Shown here: piece by piece, positions 1 to 12,131 of the stretch
Layout: each line of letters starts with the position of its first letter
Position numbering within the stretch: the first letter of the stretch is position 1
From: Pagrus major
Taxonomy: Eukaryota; Chordata; Actinopteri; Spariformes; Sparidae
Reading direction: 5' to 3'
Assembly (NCBI RefSeq): GCF_040436345.1
Contig: NC_133234.1
Span: forward strand, 12,027,446-12,091,445
Length of the DNA stretch: 64,000 nucleotides
Made by a program: the position numbers and the translations under genes
The notes under the pieces: model-generated
Database searches by the model: none
The model's input: the letters and a program-made list of their open reading frames with translations, nothing else
Told to the model about the DNA's origin: nothing

Positions 1-1449
1 TTGTTTATGTTGGTCGCTTCTGGTACAAACCATTACTGTCTTTTTCAATGTACAAATATACAAAAACGACTTGCAAGAAAATGTTCTGTAATGTTTTCTG
101 GAATTGCAGCCTTCCATTTACCCCAAAGTGTTCAGCATTCAATTTTGCTTCATTTATCAATACTCTCTCCCACCCCACCCTGCCTTCCTCCCTCTCCCCC
201 TCATTTCCTCCGATCGCTCTGTCACACACGCTTACACACTGTACATGATAGCTGCCTAAAAGCTATTTAGTGGTTAATGGGTTTATCTCCCTAAAAGTGT
301 GCTGTTGTAGTTTCATCATAGCACTCAGCTGATGTGTTTTAGCTGCTACAGTATATCACTGTGCAGAGCTTCACTTTGTGTCTTGCAGCTGTGTTCAGCT
401 AATGTAAAGATATTCAGAAGTCTAGGATTTTATTCAGCACTAAGCAAAGCTTTTACAGTTTTGGTCTGGTGGTTATCAGTCAATGGAAATGCAGTAACCT
501 GATTTATCTAACCGTTCTTCCATTCTTATCTGTCTTCCTCTGCTATGCTGCCCACTCATCTGACCTTGGCATGATAATAATAGGGCTGAGGAGTTTGAGC
601 TGTGGTCCAGCAGATGTAGTGGAGTGTATGTACACAAATACACCCACACCTGCACCCATGTATAAAGGTGCAAATGCACATTACAGTTTGGTTTTGCACT
701 CGGTATCTTCAGCCAGAAAGAATGATTGATTTCTTTTAAGAAATATAAAAGAATGTTCCAACTGCCCTCATCCAGGCTTTTTTTTTTGTACACGTACAAC
801 AACACAAGGAGCTGGATGCTACCTTCAAAATAGCATATTTTTGATTCCTCTGTACCTGACAGAGAGACAATTTAGAGTCAAAATGTGCTGCAGAGCAGTG
901 TTGAGAGTTTTGTGAGATGGGATTTACTGTTACCTTCAAAATGTATTTTATCACCTCATCAAAACTATAATTAGAGGGGATTAGCCGTACCGTGTATTCA
1001 AACTTTTCTTTCTTTTTACTTTTGCAGAAATAAGCCTCACGAATACCACCCAGATCTGCAGCTACTCAGGAATATGAAGCTGTCTCATGTTTGTTTGAAG
1101 GCCTTAAGCTTTAGGAGTGCAGTCTCATCCAGAGGAGGTGTTTATTCAATCTCTTCTTGAAGGCATGAACATGATTTGATGTGATGTCTCTGACGACTGC
1201 AGGGGGTAGGCTGTTTCATGTTGTTACAGCAGAGTGGAGAAAGCTCAGAATTAAGGCAATAGGTGTTAGCTATGGGGAGAAACAAGGCATGGCCTGGTGG
1301 TAACCTCCTGGTGGTTCAACCTGGGGCATTAGCTGAGGTTAGCAGTGCAGTCAGGACTCCTGGACAGTTGGGCGTTTGTATTGAAAAAAACAGTTCATCT
1401 GCAAACATAAATTTCAGATTTCTTTTTGAAAGAAATAGTTTGCGTTTTT

Positions 1450-1634
1450 GGGAAAGCTGGGCATGCTGTTACCACCTGCTTTAAGTCTGTTTGCTAAGCT
1501 AGGCTAACTGTCTCCTGCCTGTACTGTAGTTTAATAATTAAAAAGCAGACATGAGAGTCATACCTATCTGTTTTGAACTCTCTGTCAGAAAGCAAATCAC
1601 CAAAAATGTCCCAAAATGTTGAACTATTCCTTTT
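1450..1634 (-). repeat. Teleost interspersed repeat, family A (fragment)
   Basis: This carries the 'gctaagctaggctaac' core, the 'agacatgagagtcat' block and the terminal 'gaactattcctttt' that recur in the copies near 2.45, 3.06, 16.1 and 20.9 kb. The family looks like a short non-autonomous element. It has no coding capacity. The family name is not known to me. Confidence 0.6.
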
Positions 1635-2447
1635 AATGGCAAAATGGGAAGCCTTACATACATGAAAATCTGACAAAATAAGAAGTCTGGCAAATGTTTT
1701 GTGGATGTAGGAAACCTTCCATTGCCTTCTGATAAGTTTCTCTGTAGTAATTTTAAAAATGTGTCTCCACAGTATAAAATCCTCTTGTAATTTAAGAGAA
1801 TGCAGCTTCACACCTGTTTGCAACTATCCCATTACTATTCTAACCTCGTAACACACTCACACACAGACTTCCTCTTATCTAGTACTAGTGGGCAGTTTGA
1901 AACAGGGAATACTAAGTACGTAGCATCCAAAAATAGTCACCCATCTGAAGTTGCTGAGAGATGTTAGCAAAGTAGATGGACACCCGCCCTCTCAGTACCA
2001 CCTGCTTTCCTGTTTATTTATTGATGGCCCTGTGTTTTCTGAGGCCTGATACAGCCTGACTGTTGGGGAAGTGGGGGAGAAAGGAACTTGATGTGTCATA
2101 GATCTGTTTATAGCCGTCTAAAGGGGCTGCTTGGTGCAGTTTGATGTCCCGTGTCATACAAGGATAGTGCTGCATCGCGGATATTAGGGTGACAGGTAAA
2201 CAACTGCTGCTTCCAGCTGAGTACTTGACAGGTATGTCAGAGCTGGTTACAACAGAAAACAAAAGATATCTCAGTTGACAGTGAAAAAGACCATTTTCAA
2301 CATCCATCTTTTTTCTGCATTTTGGCCTTTACATCCACCCAAGATAAACCAAACATTGTATGAGCTGACCGTGCCACATGCACTTTAATTGACTCAAATC
2401 TGAGACCACCTCAGCCTGACATTCAGAATGAATTTCCCACTACTTAA

Positions 2448-2776
2448 TCTTAAAGTAACAGTTAGATATTTTAGGAAGTCATTCAAAGATCTATACTAGT
2501 CTTATATCTGTCTATGAAGCTACAGTCAGGAGGCAGTTAGCTTAGCTTAGCTTAAAGACACTACAGTTGGGGAAAACAGCTAGTCCAGCTCTGTACAAAG
2601 GTATCAGCACATCAAATTTATTAATTAACATTTTATTTGTCATTTGTTTAATCCAGACAAAAACTGAAAACAGCAATTTGTGATTTTTGCTAGGGGGGTT
2701 GTGCAGAACTATTTCTCGGCCGGGTGCAGTGACTTCTGGACGGTCATCGTGAGGCAGCCGGGAAACCGGCACAAAA
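2448..2776 (+). repeat. Teleost interspersed repeat, family A (near complete)
   Basis: This is the most complete copy in the window. It begins close to 'aacagttagatatttt', passes through 'gttagcttagcttagctt', an 'aatccagacaaaaactg' block, and ends in a GC-rich 'tctcggccgggtgcagtgac' segment. The same blocks occur in reverse order in the 20.85-21.18 kb copy. I infer a non-autonomous mobile element; no target duplication was resolved. Confidence 0.7.
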
Positions 2777-2780
2777 CCTG

Positions 2781-3060
2781 ATGTGTTAAAGGTGCAACAT
2801 TAAAGAAATTAGCCAACTCTTTAATTCATGCTACAAACAAATATAGGGCGGCATATCTAAAGAGTAACCATTAACTGCTGCCAGCTATAGTTGCCATTAG
2901 CTAGCTGAATCAGTTAGCCTTGCAGCTAGTGGTCCAGACTGGGAGCTCAGAGTGGTATTACAGATGGGCCGGAGCTAGCTGGTTAGTATGCTAACTTCAG
3001 TAGATATCGCTGCAATACCATACATAGACTTATACTTTACTGGTGCTGGTAGGCAGATTG
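2781..3060 (+). repeat. Teleost interspersed repeat, family B
   Basis: The segment begins 'aaaggtgcaacatta' and contains 'cagttagccttgcagctag' followed by 'gtccagactgggagc'. The same order of blocks is present at 19.66-20.01 kb. It lies between two oppositely oriented family A pieces. Confidence 0.6.
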
Positions 3061-3061
3061 T

Positions 3062-3240
3062 TTTAGCTCTGGAAAGAAGTAAGCTAGCTTTATCACCTAT
3101 ATCCAGTCTTTAAGCTAGGTCAAGCTAACCATCTTCTAGCAGTAACTCCATATTAAACGTACAGACATGAGAGTGGTAATCATCTTTTCATCTAACTCTC
3201 TGCAAGAAGCATTTAATTAAAAAAAAATATATCGTTCACC
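3062..3240 (-). repeat. Teleost interspersed repeat, family A (fragment)
   Basis: It contains 'aagctaggtcaagctaacc' and 'gtacagacatgagagtggta', in the orientation opposite to the 2.45 kb copy and matching the 20.9-21.2 kb copy. With that copy it brackets a family B repeat. Confidence 0.6.
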
Positions 3241-4654
3241 AAGGTCAATTAATACCTCTGCCCCCAATTTAATTTGGTTAAATGTTGACTTAAAACTCGA
3301 CCCAAAAATGTCTGTACAAGTTGTTCTTTGAGAAAACTCAGTGTTTTAGAGTTGCAGATGTGTGTTCTCCCTTGGAGAACTCAATTATGAGTTTGCCTAA
3401 GTGAATTCGCTTCAGTTCACCTCAGTGTTTCTGAGTAATTATTTCCCAGCAAAGACTATTCCCATTTATCCCTGTGGGTGTTAGATGATCGACGGGAAGT
3501 AGAGCATGCAAAGTGTAATGTGCGTACTGATATGAAGACACTCAACAAGCATGAAATAATGGCACAAATCTTTAAAAAAAACTGAAAGTACAGCTTCATG
3601 CTCGCTGTGAGTATTCAGCGCAGGCAGTTTCCAGGTGTATGACAGATGAAATGACTGGCAGCAAACTGTTAAAGATGCAAAAGCAGATCTCAATAGCTCA
3701 CCGTATGCTGAATTTGTCACAGGAAAAAATGAAAATGAGAAGACCAACCTTGACTAAAATAAAAAGCATTGGTAATATTCTTGTAGATGAGACTCGTGAA
3801 TATTTAAACCTCTAACATTTACAGTGGCCAGGAAAGTAAAAACATCTACAGTGATCCTCTAACATTCACAGACAGTTTTCATTGTTGGGTCATGTTTTGA
3901 CCATCACATTTCCAGCAGTGTCCTTGGAGGTCCATAACATGACCTTTAAGGTGAACACCCCTCCCTGGCTGTCATTGTGAATATGTCTGAGAAACACAAT
4001 GAAGGACCAAGAATTATTAATTACTTTAAAAGGGCAGTGGAAAGCAGCTTCAAGGGCCTCTATTGCCTGTGCTGGCAGGAAATCATAACAACTTAACATT
4101 TAAGATGCCATTCATCGCAATCAGTGACGGCACTTGGTTGATTGTTCACACCTACTGTAAAAAATGTTACCACGAGTGCTTTCACAATCATAACAACAAG
4201 AAATCTGCAACAGATGGAACACCTTATATAGACAAAATGCAGAGTGAGGGCTGTATTTTCACTTTCTAAAACTTAATATTGACTCTACAAAGGAAGCAGG
4301 TTTGATTAACCAGCTTCATCAGCTGGCAGAGTGAAAGATAGCGTACCATGACCTCAATAATATTGACTGAGATAAGGATCGACGATCGTGTAAATCGTGC
4401 CTGTGCGTGCGCCAGTCGTAGTCAGGCACCGTTAAGTTCCCCATCAGCCTGGTCAGCCATGAAACAGTAGTTCCCAACCTTTCCCACTTCTGACCCCTTA
4501 ATATGAAGCAGGGTCAACTGAGTCGCTGTCATAGAGTGCATGTCTCCTGAGCTGCTCAGCCTGGTGGTTTTCTCTTCTCACACCGATTCATAATGATTTT
4601 CAGTGATATATGGCTCCAAGGAGGGCAGTGGTCTTCTCATCTGTCTGTTGGCTG

Positions 4655-4815
4655 GTCAACCACTTCAGTCTTGGCTGAAAAATCTCAACAACTGCACAAT
4701 GGAATGCCATGAAATTTTCTACAGATGTTCATGTTCACCAGTAGATAAAGCTTACTGATTTTTGTGATCCCCTGATCTTTCCTCTAGCACCACCATGAGA
4801 TTGACTGTTTGGTAG
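4655..4815 (+). repeat. Teleost interspersed repeat (ctcaacaactg / caccagtagataaa type)
   Basis: The block with 'gaaaaatctcaacaactgc', 'atgccatgaaattttct' and 'cctctagcaccaccatgag' resembles a dispersed non-coding repeat that I recall from many teleost genomes. No second copy was noted in this window, so the call rests on recognition of the consensus. Confidence 0.5.
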
Positions 4816-7430
4816 ATTCCTCTCAATCAGAGCCTTGCCGAGAAGCTGGAGCTCATTGAGTCAATACAGCGCTGGACTTAAACAACAGAGCCTCTTATAT
4901 TTCTTGTCATTTTGTGCTTTTCCCTTTATATTTAATTGGTTAGTTACTGGTCGGGCTATCGAAAACAAAATGAATCGATGATGACATCTCTAGTACAGTC
5001 ATGAGCCCTACAAGATTAATTGTAATAGCTTTGGTGATGGTGTGCTATATATTGTATACATACATACTGTACATATATAGTGTTGTAGATATGCAGCCTC
5101 TGCTCTTTAAAATAAGATTTCCACTTTCAGTAGATGAATGTGAAAACAGCCTTCTAGTGTCAAGCGCGTACGTACATCATTCTACACAGTGAAGAACATT
5201 CAACTATAAGAACAAGAAGAGAAACACAGTTTTGACTGCAGGGAGGCTTTAATATGCAGCTCAAAGCACCACAGTGCCCAAGTAAAGCCTTAGAGAGCTG
5301 TTAGCAATGCTGTATTAACTTAAAATTGTGCACCAAAAAGTAAAAAATAAATAAATTTTAAAAAGCATAGATTTGAGGAAAGCAAAAAACAGCAGATTGC
5401 CAAACATATTTCAAGGAAATTTCAAGAAATTATGAGCTACAAACAACATCAACCACTTGGAACAAACCTGTAAAGCAAAAAACTCATTCATGATCTGCTG
5501 TTGCTCAAGATTTAAACCTGCTTGTTGTAAGCTTTTGACAAGGCTAAGCCAGCAGTAGCTTTGCCAGTGGGGAATTCAAGGATCTATGAATATCTACAAC
5601 ACTTTCATATTGCCAGTCCTTTGTTTCCTCAATGTCAATAGCATCGGACTTCAAAGACGAGGCTCTTCACAGGAAAGATGAGGTGAAGCGACCCCCCTGT
5701 TACTGGCGGTAGATGTGGAATCCTTTTAATACACCTTTCTCACCATTTTTGATTAAAAGCTTCAAGACTGGTAAGGAAATAAATAAATAAAGCGGGGTAA
5801 TGTTGTATTCACAAAGACAAGGCAGGACTTTGATCTTGCACAGGGACGAGGAGTAGGCTGGGAGCCAGAGAGTGTGTGCTTAAATATATACGCATGTATG
5901 TGTGTTTGTGTGAACAGGCAAGACAAAGGATAAGAAATGAGAATGAAAGCGAGAGAGCTCATTAATATGAGTCCTTTTGTTCCACTGCATCACAGAAAAC
6001 CCTAATGGCATCACATTGCGTACATCATTCTACACAGTTGAAGCGACATTGTAGAAACTCTAGTATTTTCACAGGCAAACTCCCGCTCAGCCCTTTGGCT
6101 TCATGGATTAATGTTAGCTCACAGGTATGCCACCTGCACAGGTATCAGGGTAACAGAGATGAAGCTCCAGCCTGCTTTGCGATACTTGACAGGCTGAAGA
6201 GGAAAGCATAAGGAGTACAAAAAAAATGATAAAAAAAGACACTTTGATCCACTTGAAAGTGTAGTCTATCAGGACTAATGCTTGGTTGATAATGCACACA
6301 GCGCCCGTCTAGCTTACAACCTCAGCGGAGCATTTGAAGTAATCTGATAACGTTGGGGAAGACTCTCAGTGCACTCTCCTCTCTCTCCATGAGGATAGTA
6401 ATCCTATTTTCTGCTGTTTCGCTGTCATATGCTCTTCCACTTATCTCGTCTTCTTCTAATTGACAAGAGCAGCTTCGTAACCTCGGGGCTGTCAAAGGAG
6501 TGAATAGAGAGCGGCAACAATGAACGCCACCTTATATGTGTTTCTCATGGGGACTGAGATACACACAGATGTGTTATGATGATCAATCAATCAAACCTAC
6601 CGTGTCATACAGGCAAACACAACCTGCATTAAAACAGAGATACTGTTGAGATGTTGGACATGTATTCTCTGCTGGAAACAGCAATGAGACCAAAGTAATA
6701 CAAACCTCAACAGTTCAGCCTGAACTTAATGAGCAAAGGCATTATTTGGAGGGCTAAACATAAAACAGAGTGGCCCAATAACCCAGTATGACCGCCCATT
6801 GCATTGTTGAGCTCTGTATTTATTTTGGAGCCTGTTTTTTGCAGGGTCAGCACACAGTTAAAAGTAATTGCACTGAAGTTAGCTAGTAGTTAGTTTGCAT
6901 CTGTTTTCCCTGAGCAGGGACGAAAAACCACAGAATAGAAAATACACTTCATAAAGCAGCACAAAACATAAAAGCCCATCTGTATGAGATGGTAAATAAA
7001 ATCATTACGAGAAATACGATACATAAAGGGCAATTATTGACGGTGGAACTGTTGGGCCAAAGCTTGAAGATGGTTTTAAAAACCACAAAGCTTCCTGAGT
7101 CTTAAATGTTTGATGGTAAGGAGGTCCACTCCCCCACTACATTACAGAATGCAGATTGACCAAAGGATGTCTTACTGAACCAAGTCAACCCTATTAGACC
7201 TGCCACCACAGGGATAGACCAGGCATCTTCTAAGAGGAGAGCGTGAGAGATTATGAATCTTTTTAAATATCTTACAGCAACAAAAGATGTGGCCTTGGTA
7301 GCACAACCGAGAGGTTCAAAAGAATGACAAACTAGATGGTCTAAAATGACAAACATTTTTTTAATGTTAAAAGACTTGGTTAAAAGGCTATTATTTGACT
7401 CCACTATTGGATAAAATAAGACAAAAGCAC

Positions 7431-7645
7431 TGGTGGATTCAGGGGCGATCACCTAGTGCCCCATGTTCAAGAAAACGCCACGGAAGTTAGATCAAACATG
7501 ATAAAGTGCCCTCTAGCTTGGAGATGTGCCCTCTCTTTGCTATCAATATATCATGACTTTCTGTGCCCCTCCACATACATGTGCTGCCCTTCTTATTTTT
7601 TTTTTTCTCGCCCCTGCCCCTCAAACATCCTGAGTCTGCCACTGG
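7431..7645. mobile_element. MITE-like element with terminal inverted repeats
   Basis: The left end reads 'cactggtggattcagggg' and the right end 'tcctgagtctgccactgg', which are imperfect inverted copies of each other about 215 bases apart. There is no coding capacity. This fits a non-autonomous DNA transposon. The overlapping short open frames are not genes. Confidence 0.5.
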
Positions 7646-8350
7646 ATGAAATGATTGTAAGTACTGTACAATCACTGGCCCATCTAAAGACAGTTATTAG
7701 AACTGGAATTGACAGAGGGTAACGCCTACATGGCCGTGCCTCCAGATTGGTAAAAAATACAAGAAGAACCAATAAGATCCCTTACCATTTTAGTTTTGCA
7801 TCATGTTTTAGTGCAATAACAAAAAATGCAAGTATAATCACCACAAAGCAATGGCCACACCAGCAAACTGGGCTCTGTGGGCCCTTGTTGGTCTGGGGCC
7901 CGGGGTTGTTGTAAACATTACCCAGTTGGTTTGTCCAAGGAAAGAAAGCACGAAAAGAAAGAAAGACCGTATAGCTGCAGTCAATCAGTCATTGTCTCTG
8001 GTTCCAGAGTACCATGGAGGGAATTTGGGTGGAGTGTCCCACTTTATTGATTTTAATTCCATTAATACCTTATGACTTGCCGCTTGGCAGACTCTCCCAT
8101 ACCAGTGCCCATGCACGTCTGTTTTCATAGTGGATTTGATTGGGCTCTCCTTATCTGCTGGCAGCAGGCAGGAAAAAGGCCTGGAGACGGCCAGAGATCC
8201 ACCGCCCTGGCAGCCAGGCTGCATGTTTGAAACAACAAGCTTCAGATCAAAAACGATTAGTGTAGTGTGCCAACCAAACCGCTCCATGTATGAGCCCATG
8301 TATGAGATCACTTCTCTTTGTGTGTGTTAATGTGTGTGAAAGAGAGAGAG

Positions 8351-8355
<5 letters not shown>

Positions 8356-8396
<41 letters not shown>
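8356..8396. repeat. (GT)n microsatellite
   Basis: About 20 uninterrupted GT units, preceded by a short GA run. A second, shorter GT run lies at 8639-8658. Confidence 0.95.
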
Positions 8397-8399
<3 letters not shown>

Positions 8400-8638
8400 G
8401 TGGGGTGCTGCTTACTTTACTGGCACCTGATGCATGCACATCAACTCCACTACACCCACAGCAATCAACAGCTGCATATCAATGAGTGTTATCAGTCACG
8501 CCATGACATATTTGCATGAATGCACTCAGCATGTGAGTGAGTGTTTCCAGCCATTAAGGCTTTCCGTCTGTGCGTAAATGCATTGCGCGCCATGTGCCTG
8601 CCTTTTTAAACTTTCCATTATTTATTTTTATTATTATT

Positions 8639-8658
8639 GTGTGTGTGTGTGTGTGTGT
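8639..8658. repeat. (GT)n microsatellite, short
   Basis: Ten GT units immediately upstream of the CpG-rich segment that holds the predicted lrrc3c 5' exon. Confidence 0.9.
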
Positions 8659-8779
8659 CACATCCAGGATCAGGGTCGATGAGACACCGCCTTCAGTGAC
8701 AGCCTTGCCCTCGCCCTGCGTCCTTGTCAATTCGCGCTGGCTCCAGCAATGTTGCCTAGTTTTCTGGTTGCGTGGAAAC

Positions 8780-9016
8780 TAAAAGGCTGCGCCGAGCGAG
8801 CCCTGAACTGTAGGAGCGTTTCCAGTGGCGCTCCGCGGCTGCCAGAGCGGCTCTCAGCACAAGTTTAACGAGCTGCGAGAGAGGACCTGATGGAAGCCAA
8901 CCAAAACACCGACCGAGCCGCTTGCTTTGTGTGCGCTTCTGATCTGCCGGAAGAGCTTATTGTCGGGCACTTGCAGAGAAACGCATCATGAAAAGGAGAG
9001 GAAAAGCGGCAAAGAC
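8780..9016 (+). promoter_or_regulatory. lrrc3c: Predicted lrrc3c promoter-proximal 5' UTR exon
   Basis: A locally GC- and CpG-rich block stands out from the AT-rich surroundings and ends in 'aaagac|gtgagt', a strong splice donor with the intron starting at 9017. The matching acceptor is 'tgtcatag' ending at 12048, just upstream of the lrrc3c start codon. I infer this is the non-coding first exon. It contains a closed 33-codon upstream frame (ATG at about 8890, stop TGA overlapping a second ATG in 'tcatga'). The second ATG would run across the splice and stop within the first bases of exon 2. The exact transcription start is not visible. Confidence 0.5.
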
Positions 9017-12000
9017 GTGAGTGTGTTTTGTTCCTGATCATGTGGGTTCTTTGGGATTTAATCCATAAAAGGGCAACTGTTTTTTTTCCAGTGGTTAATG
9101 CGGGTTTCTACATGTGATCCTCGCTGGAAAAACAAGCAGCGGATGGTGCTGACTAAAACAGGATGAAAGACAAACTTAACAAGGGTATCAGTTCCCGCGA
9201 GGCATCGCCTTTATCTCTTGTCCTTTTGAGTTAATTTTCCACCAGATGCTTGTTGCTTATGAGCAGAATTTAAATTTGAGCAGGAACTGATACTTAACCC
9301 ACTGCTAGGCTTTAGTTTTGCATCTTAAATGTCCTCAGCTTGTGTTGTGATTAACAGAAATGAAAGTGATTAGACCAGCGTTGCTTTAGTTTTTGGAAGT
9401 TTGCATTGAGGATGTGAATATTGAAGTTAAATTGACTGAGATCTCTGGCACACTGTACATTTAATGACATAACGCCCTCAAAAGAGCTCACTGCCCTCCT
9501 CAAACAGTGTGCTGTTAACTCAACAAGATTATTCTATCTGTGAGGAAAAATGGGGTCTTCAGGGAAAGTGGAAACCTGCCAAGCGCAGTGTTGTGCTCTA
9601 ATGAACAGACAGAGCCTCTGTAGTAATCGAGATGGGCATTGAGTAAGGCATCGGGAGTGGATGGAGCTAAAAGCACTGAAATATGATTACAGTTGCATTA
9701 AAAGCTCTCAAGGCAAAGATGTCCAGGATGCTTTATTTTCCTGTTTCCTTTTCTGTCATGCAAACACTCCACCTTCCCCCCTCCCTCCTCATTGATAACT
9801 AGAAACCAGGAGCTTATTTGCCATTCATGCAATGCTTACAGCTGTGATGTGATGCCACGAAGAGGTCAGATTCATGCATGAGAAACGCCACGTCACGAAG
9901 TGTATTAACATAGTAAATTTGGGTTGCATTTTGATGCCTCTCCAGTCCAAATTACAGCTCCTTGAGTCATCTGTGGCAGAGACTTGTTAGTTCAGCACTG
10001 ACAGCGGTGAATTTATGAAGCAGGAGACTGACCTTTGGCTTCCGCAGTGACACGTTTATTGTGTAAATTAAAAGCAGGAGAGTTATTTATCGCACGGGCA
10101 AAGACCTCATATGATTTAGAGGCCAACTGATTTATTGCATTTACAGTATATGGTTTTGAGATGGGTTTTGTTTGTTATTAGCGTGTAGACCATTAGTAAA
10201 ATGTCTTTGAGGAGTATTTTTCTGTCTGAAAATCTCTTATGCCAGTGCCCCACCCTGCAACTCACCCTCTGTTTATCTCATCCACAGGCGACACCTTCCT
10301 CCTTCCTGTCGCCTTTATTCTTCCACTGCCAGCTGTCTTCATCAGCTGTCCCTTTGACTCACTCACATTTGCCCCTTCCCTCCTTCCTCGATATCTCATT
10401 AGTGTCACACACTGCTCTCCGTGTTGTTATCGTAATGTTACCCCTCTCCTTAAATCCTCTTGATACCAGTCTTTCTCTCAACACTGTGCCAGTGTGTCCA
10501 ATTTCCTCCCTTGCCCACATGCTTTCTCCTCCTCTGTCACCAGCCTTCGACTTCTGCTCCCCCATTATCTCTCAGGAAAATACCAGGGTGGCATGCTGTG
10601 TGACGGGAAAAGTATAGCCTTTACCGGCGCTTAATGCTTCCCATTTAGTTCAGGCAAGACTTTATTATTTCCTTGGGTGTTCAGCTGCATCTGTCATGCT
10701 ATTTTGCTTTCTCGTGCACCATGCTGACACAGAGGGAAATCCTTTTGAAGTTGCTCTGCCTCAATGAAGATGTCTCGATAAACAACTTCTTAATCGCAGA
10801 GGCTTCAACTGTGTTTTGCTCCAATGCATCAGCCTCCATCTCCCCCAATGGCTCATTATTGGGGTTGTCTGGCAGGCATCTTGTAAACCGGCGTAACACA
10901 ATGAGCGTTATTAGCTGTGTCTCGTAGACAAATCATCTGTCCCCCTAACACACACATACACACCGCCATCGCTACCACACTCTGTCCTCTACGCCCCAAC
11001 GTCATGTGATACTTAGAAGTACTTAGAGATCGATTTCATTTTTTAATCTTGGTAAGTGGATCTTGCCCAGTCTGAAGCCATTTTGAAGAAATTAAGAAGT
11101 CTGGTTGAACTCCGTGGCTCCTTTTTGTCTCAAAGAAGACAGGCCATCACATTGTCTGTTTTGTTGGCCTCAGTGCTGTTTATAGCATTAGCATTTACCC
11201 CAACAAAAGGATTGGGTGGCCAACACTGATGCTACACTGACTTAAGGAGTTTTTCCCTAAGAGGATTAGTAACAGGATAGGAGGTAGCCCTGATCAGCTA
11301 TTAATGAAGTGTGTTAGGGTGGGTAGAGCTGCTATTTTCAAAGGCTTGCATACAAAATATAAAGTGTAATTTACAGGACATGCAGGGGAGCTTTTACCTT
11401 TGTGTTACTTGCACTTCTGACTAAATGACCTTATGGACTAGAGACTACATAGCTTGACGGACACGAAGAAAAGACAGTTTTAATGGTCACTTTTACTAAA
11501 ACTGTTGCATCACAACGGCAGCTATAGTATTAGAAAGAACTGGAAAGATGGTTTATTTACACTTCCATTAGAAATCGAGTTGGTTTCATGTTTTGTTCGG
11601 AACATTTTGTTCCTCGTGGTGTCACATCACTATGTTAATGCCAGTCTCTGTGTACTGAAATAGCCCTGCATCGCAGGGATGTCAATTATAAAAGAGGCAC
11701 AGTGACACCAAAGGATTTTCGAAGCTCGTTTATTGTGCAAGTATGAAGGGGATGTCTGATCCGCAGACTTTCCTGGAAATACAACAGAAGCACGATTGTT
11801 TCTGGTCAACAACACGCTGAAATGAGCGTGCAGCATTCCCGCTGCTTTCTCACTGCAATTAGACGAGATACTGTACCCCCTATTTCTGCAGTAAATGGAC
11901 TCTAAAGAACATCATTAATCACCAATGATCCGCAAGAGAAAAATGTTTCACTGTTCAATCTGCACTTCTCTTTTTTCAAAGGTCTTTCAAAGGTATCAAA

Positions 12001-12048
12001 GTCTTCTCACCATTGCTAATGTGACTTTCTGCTGTTTTTATGTCATAG

Positions 12049-12131
12049 GTTCAACAGCTACTGGGGAGGTTGATGTGTATTTCCGTTCCTGCACCCAGGT
12101 GATCCTTCCTGGAGCATGCCCGTATTCCACG
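12049..12131 (+). promoter_or_regulatory. lrrc3c: lrrc3c exon 2 5' UTR with a short upstream ORF
   Basis: The segment runs from the splice acceptor to the start codon. It has an out-of-frame ATG at 12073 that closes at a TGA at 12100-12102 after nine codons. Together with the frames in the predicted first exon, the leader would present several upstream starts before the main one, which could lower translation. This is inferred from sequence only. Confidence 0.4.

Larger units (their letters stand above)
1..8780. other. Gene-free 5' flank
   Basis: No open frame here has recognisable domains, conserved composition or a convincing exon structure, and the short frames look like chance. The stretch holds several interspersed repeats (listed separately), two GT microsatellites near its right end, and otherwise unremarkable AT-rich sequence. 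It is upstream of the lrrc3c 5' exon and may contain its distal regulatory DNA, but nothing specific can be pointed to. Confidence 0.6.

Noticed and set aside
10201-10617. 138-codon plus-strand frame in the lrrc3c intron
   Set aside because: It is Ser/Pro/Leu-rich because of a pyrimidine-rich stretch; overlapping frames are also open and no domain is recognised.
11925-12131. N-terminal extension of the lrrc3c frame
   Set aside because: It reads through a pyrimidine tract and splice acceptor (AG at 12047-12048) and places a charged segment in front of a normal signal peptide.
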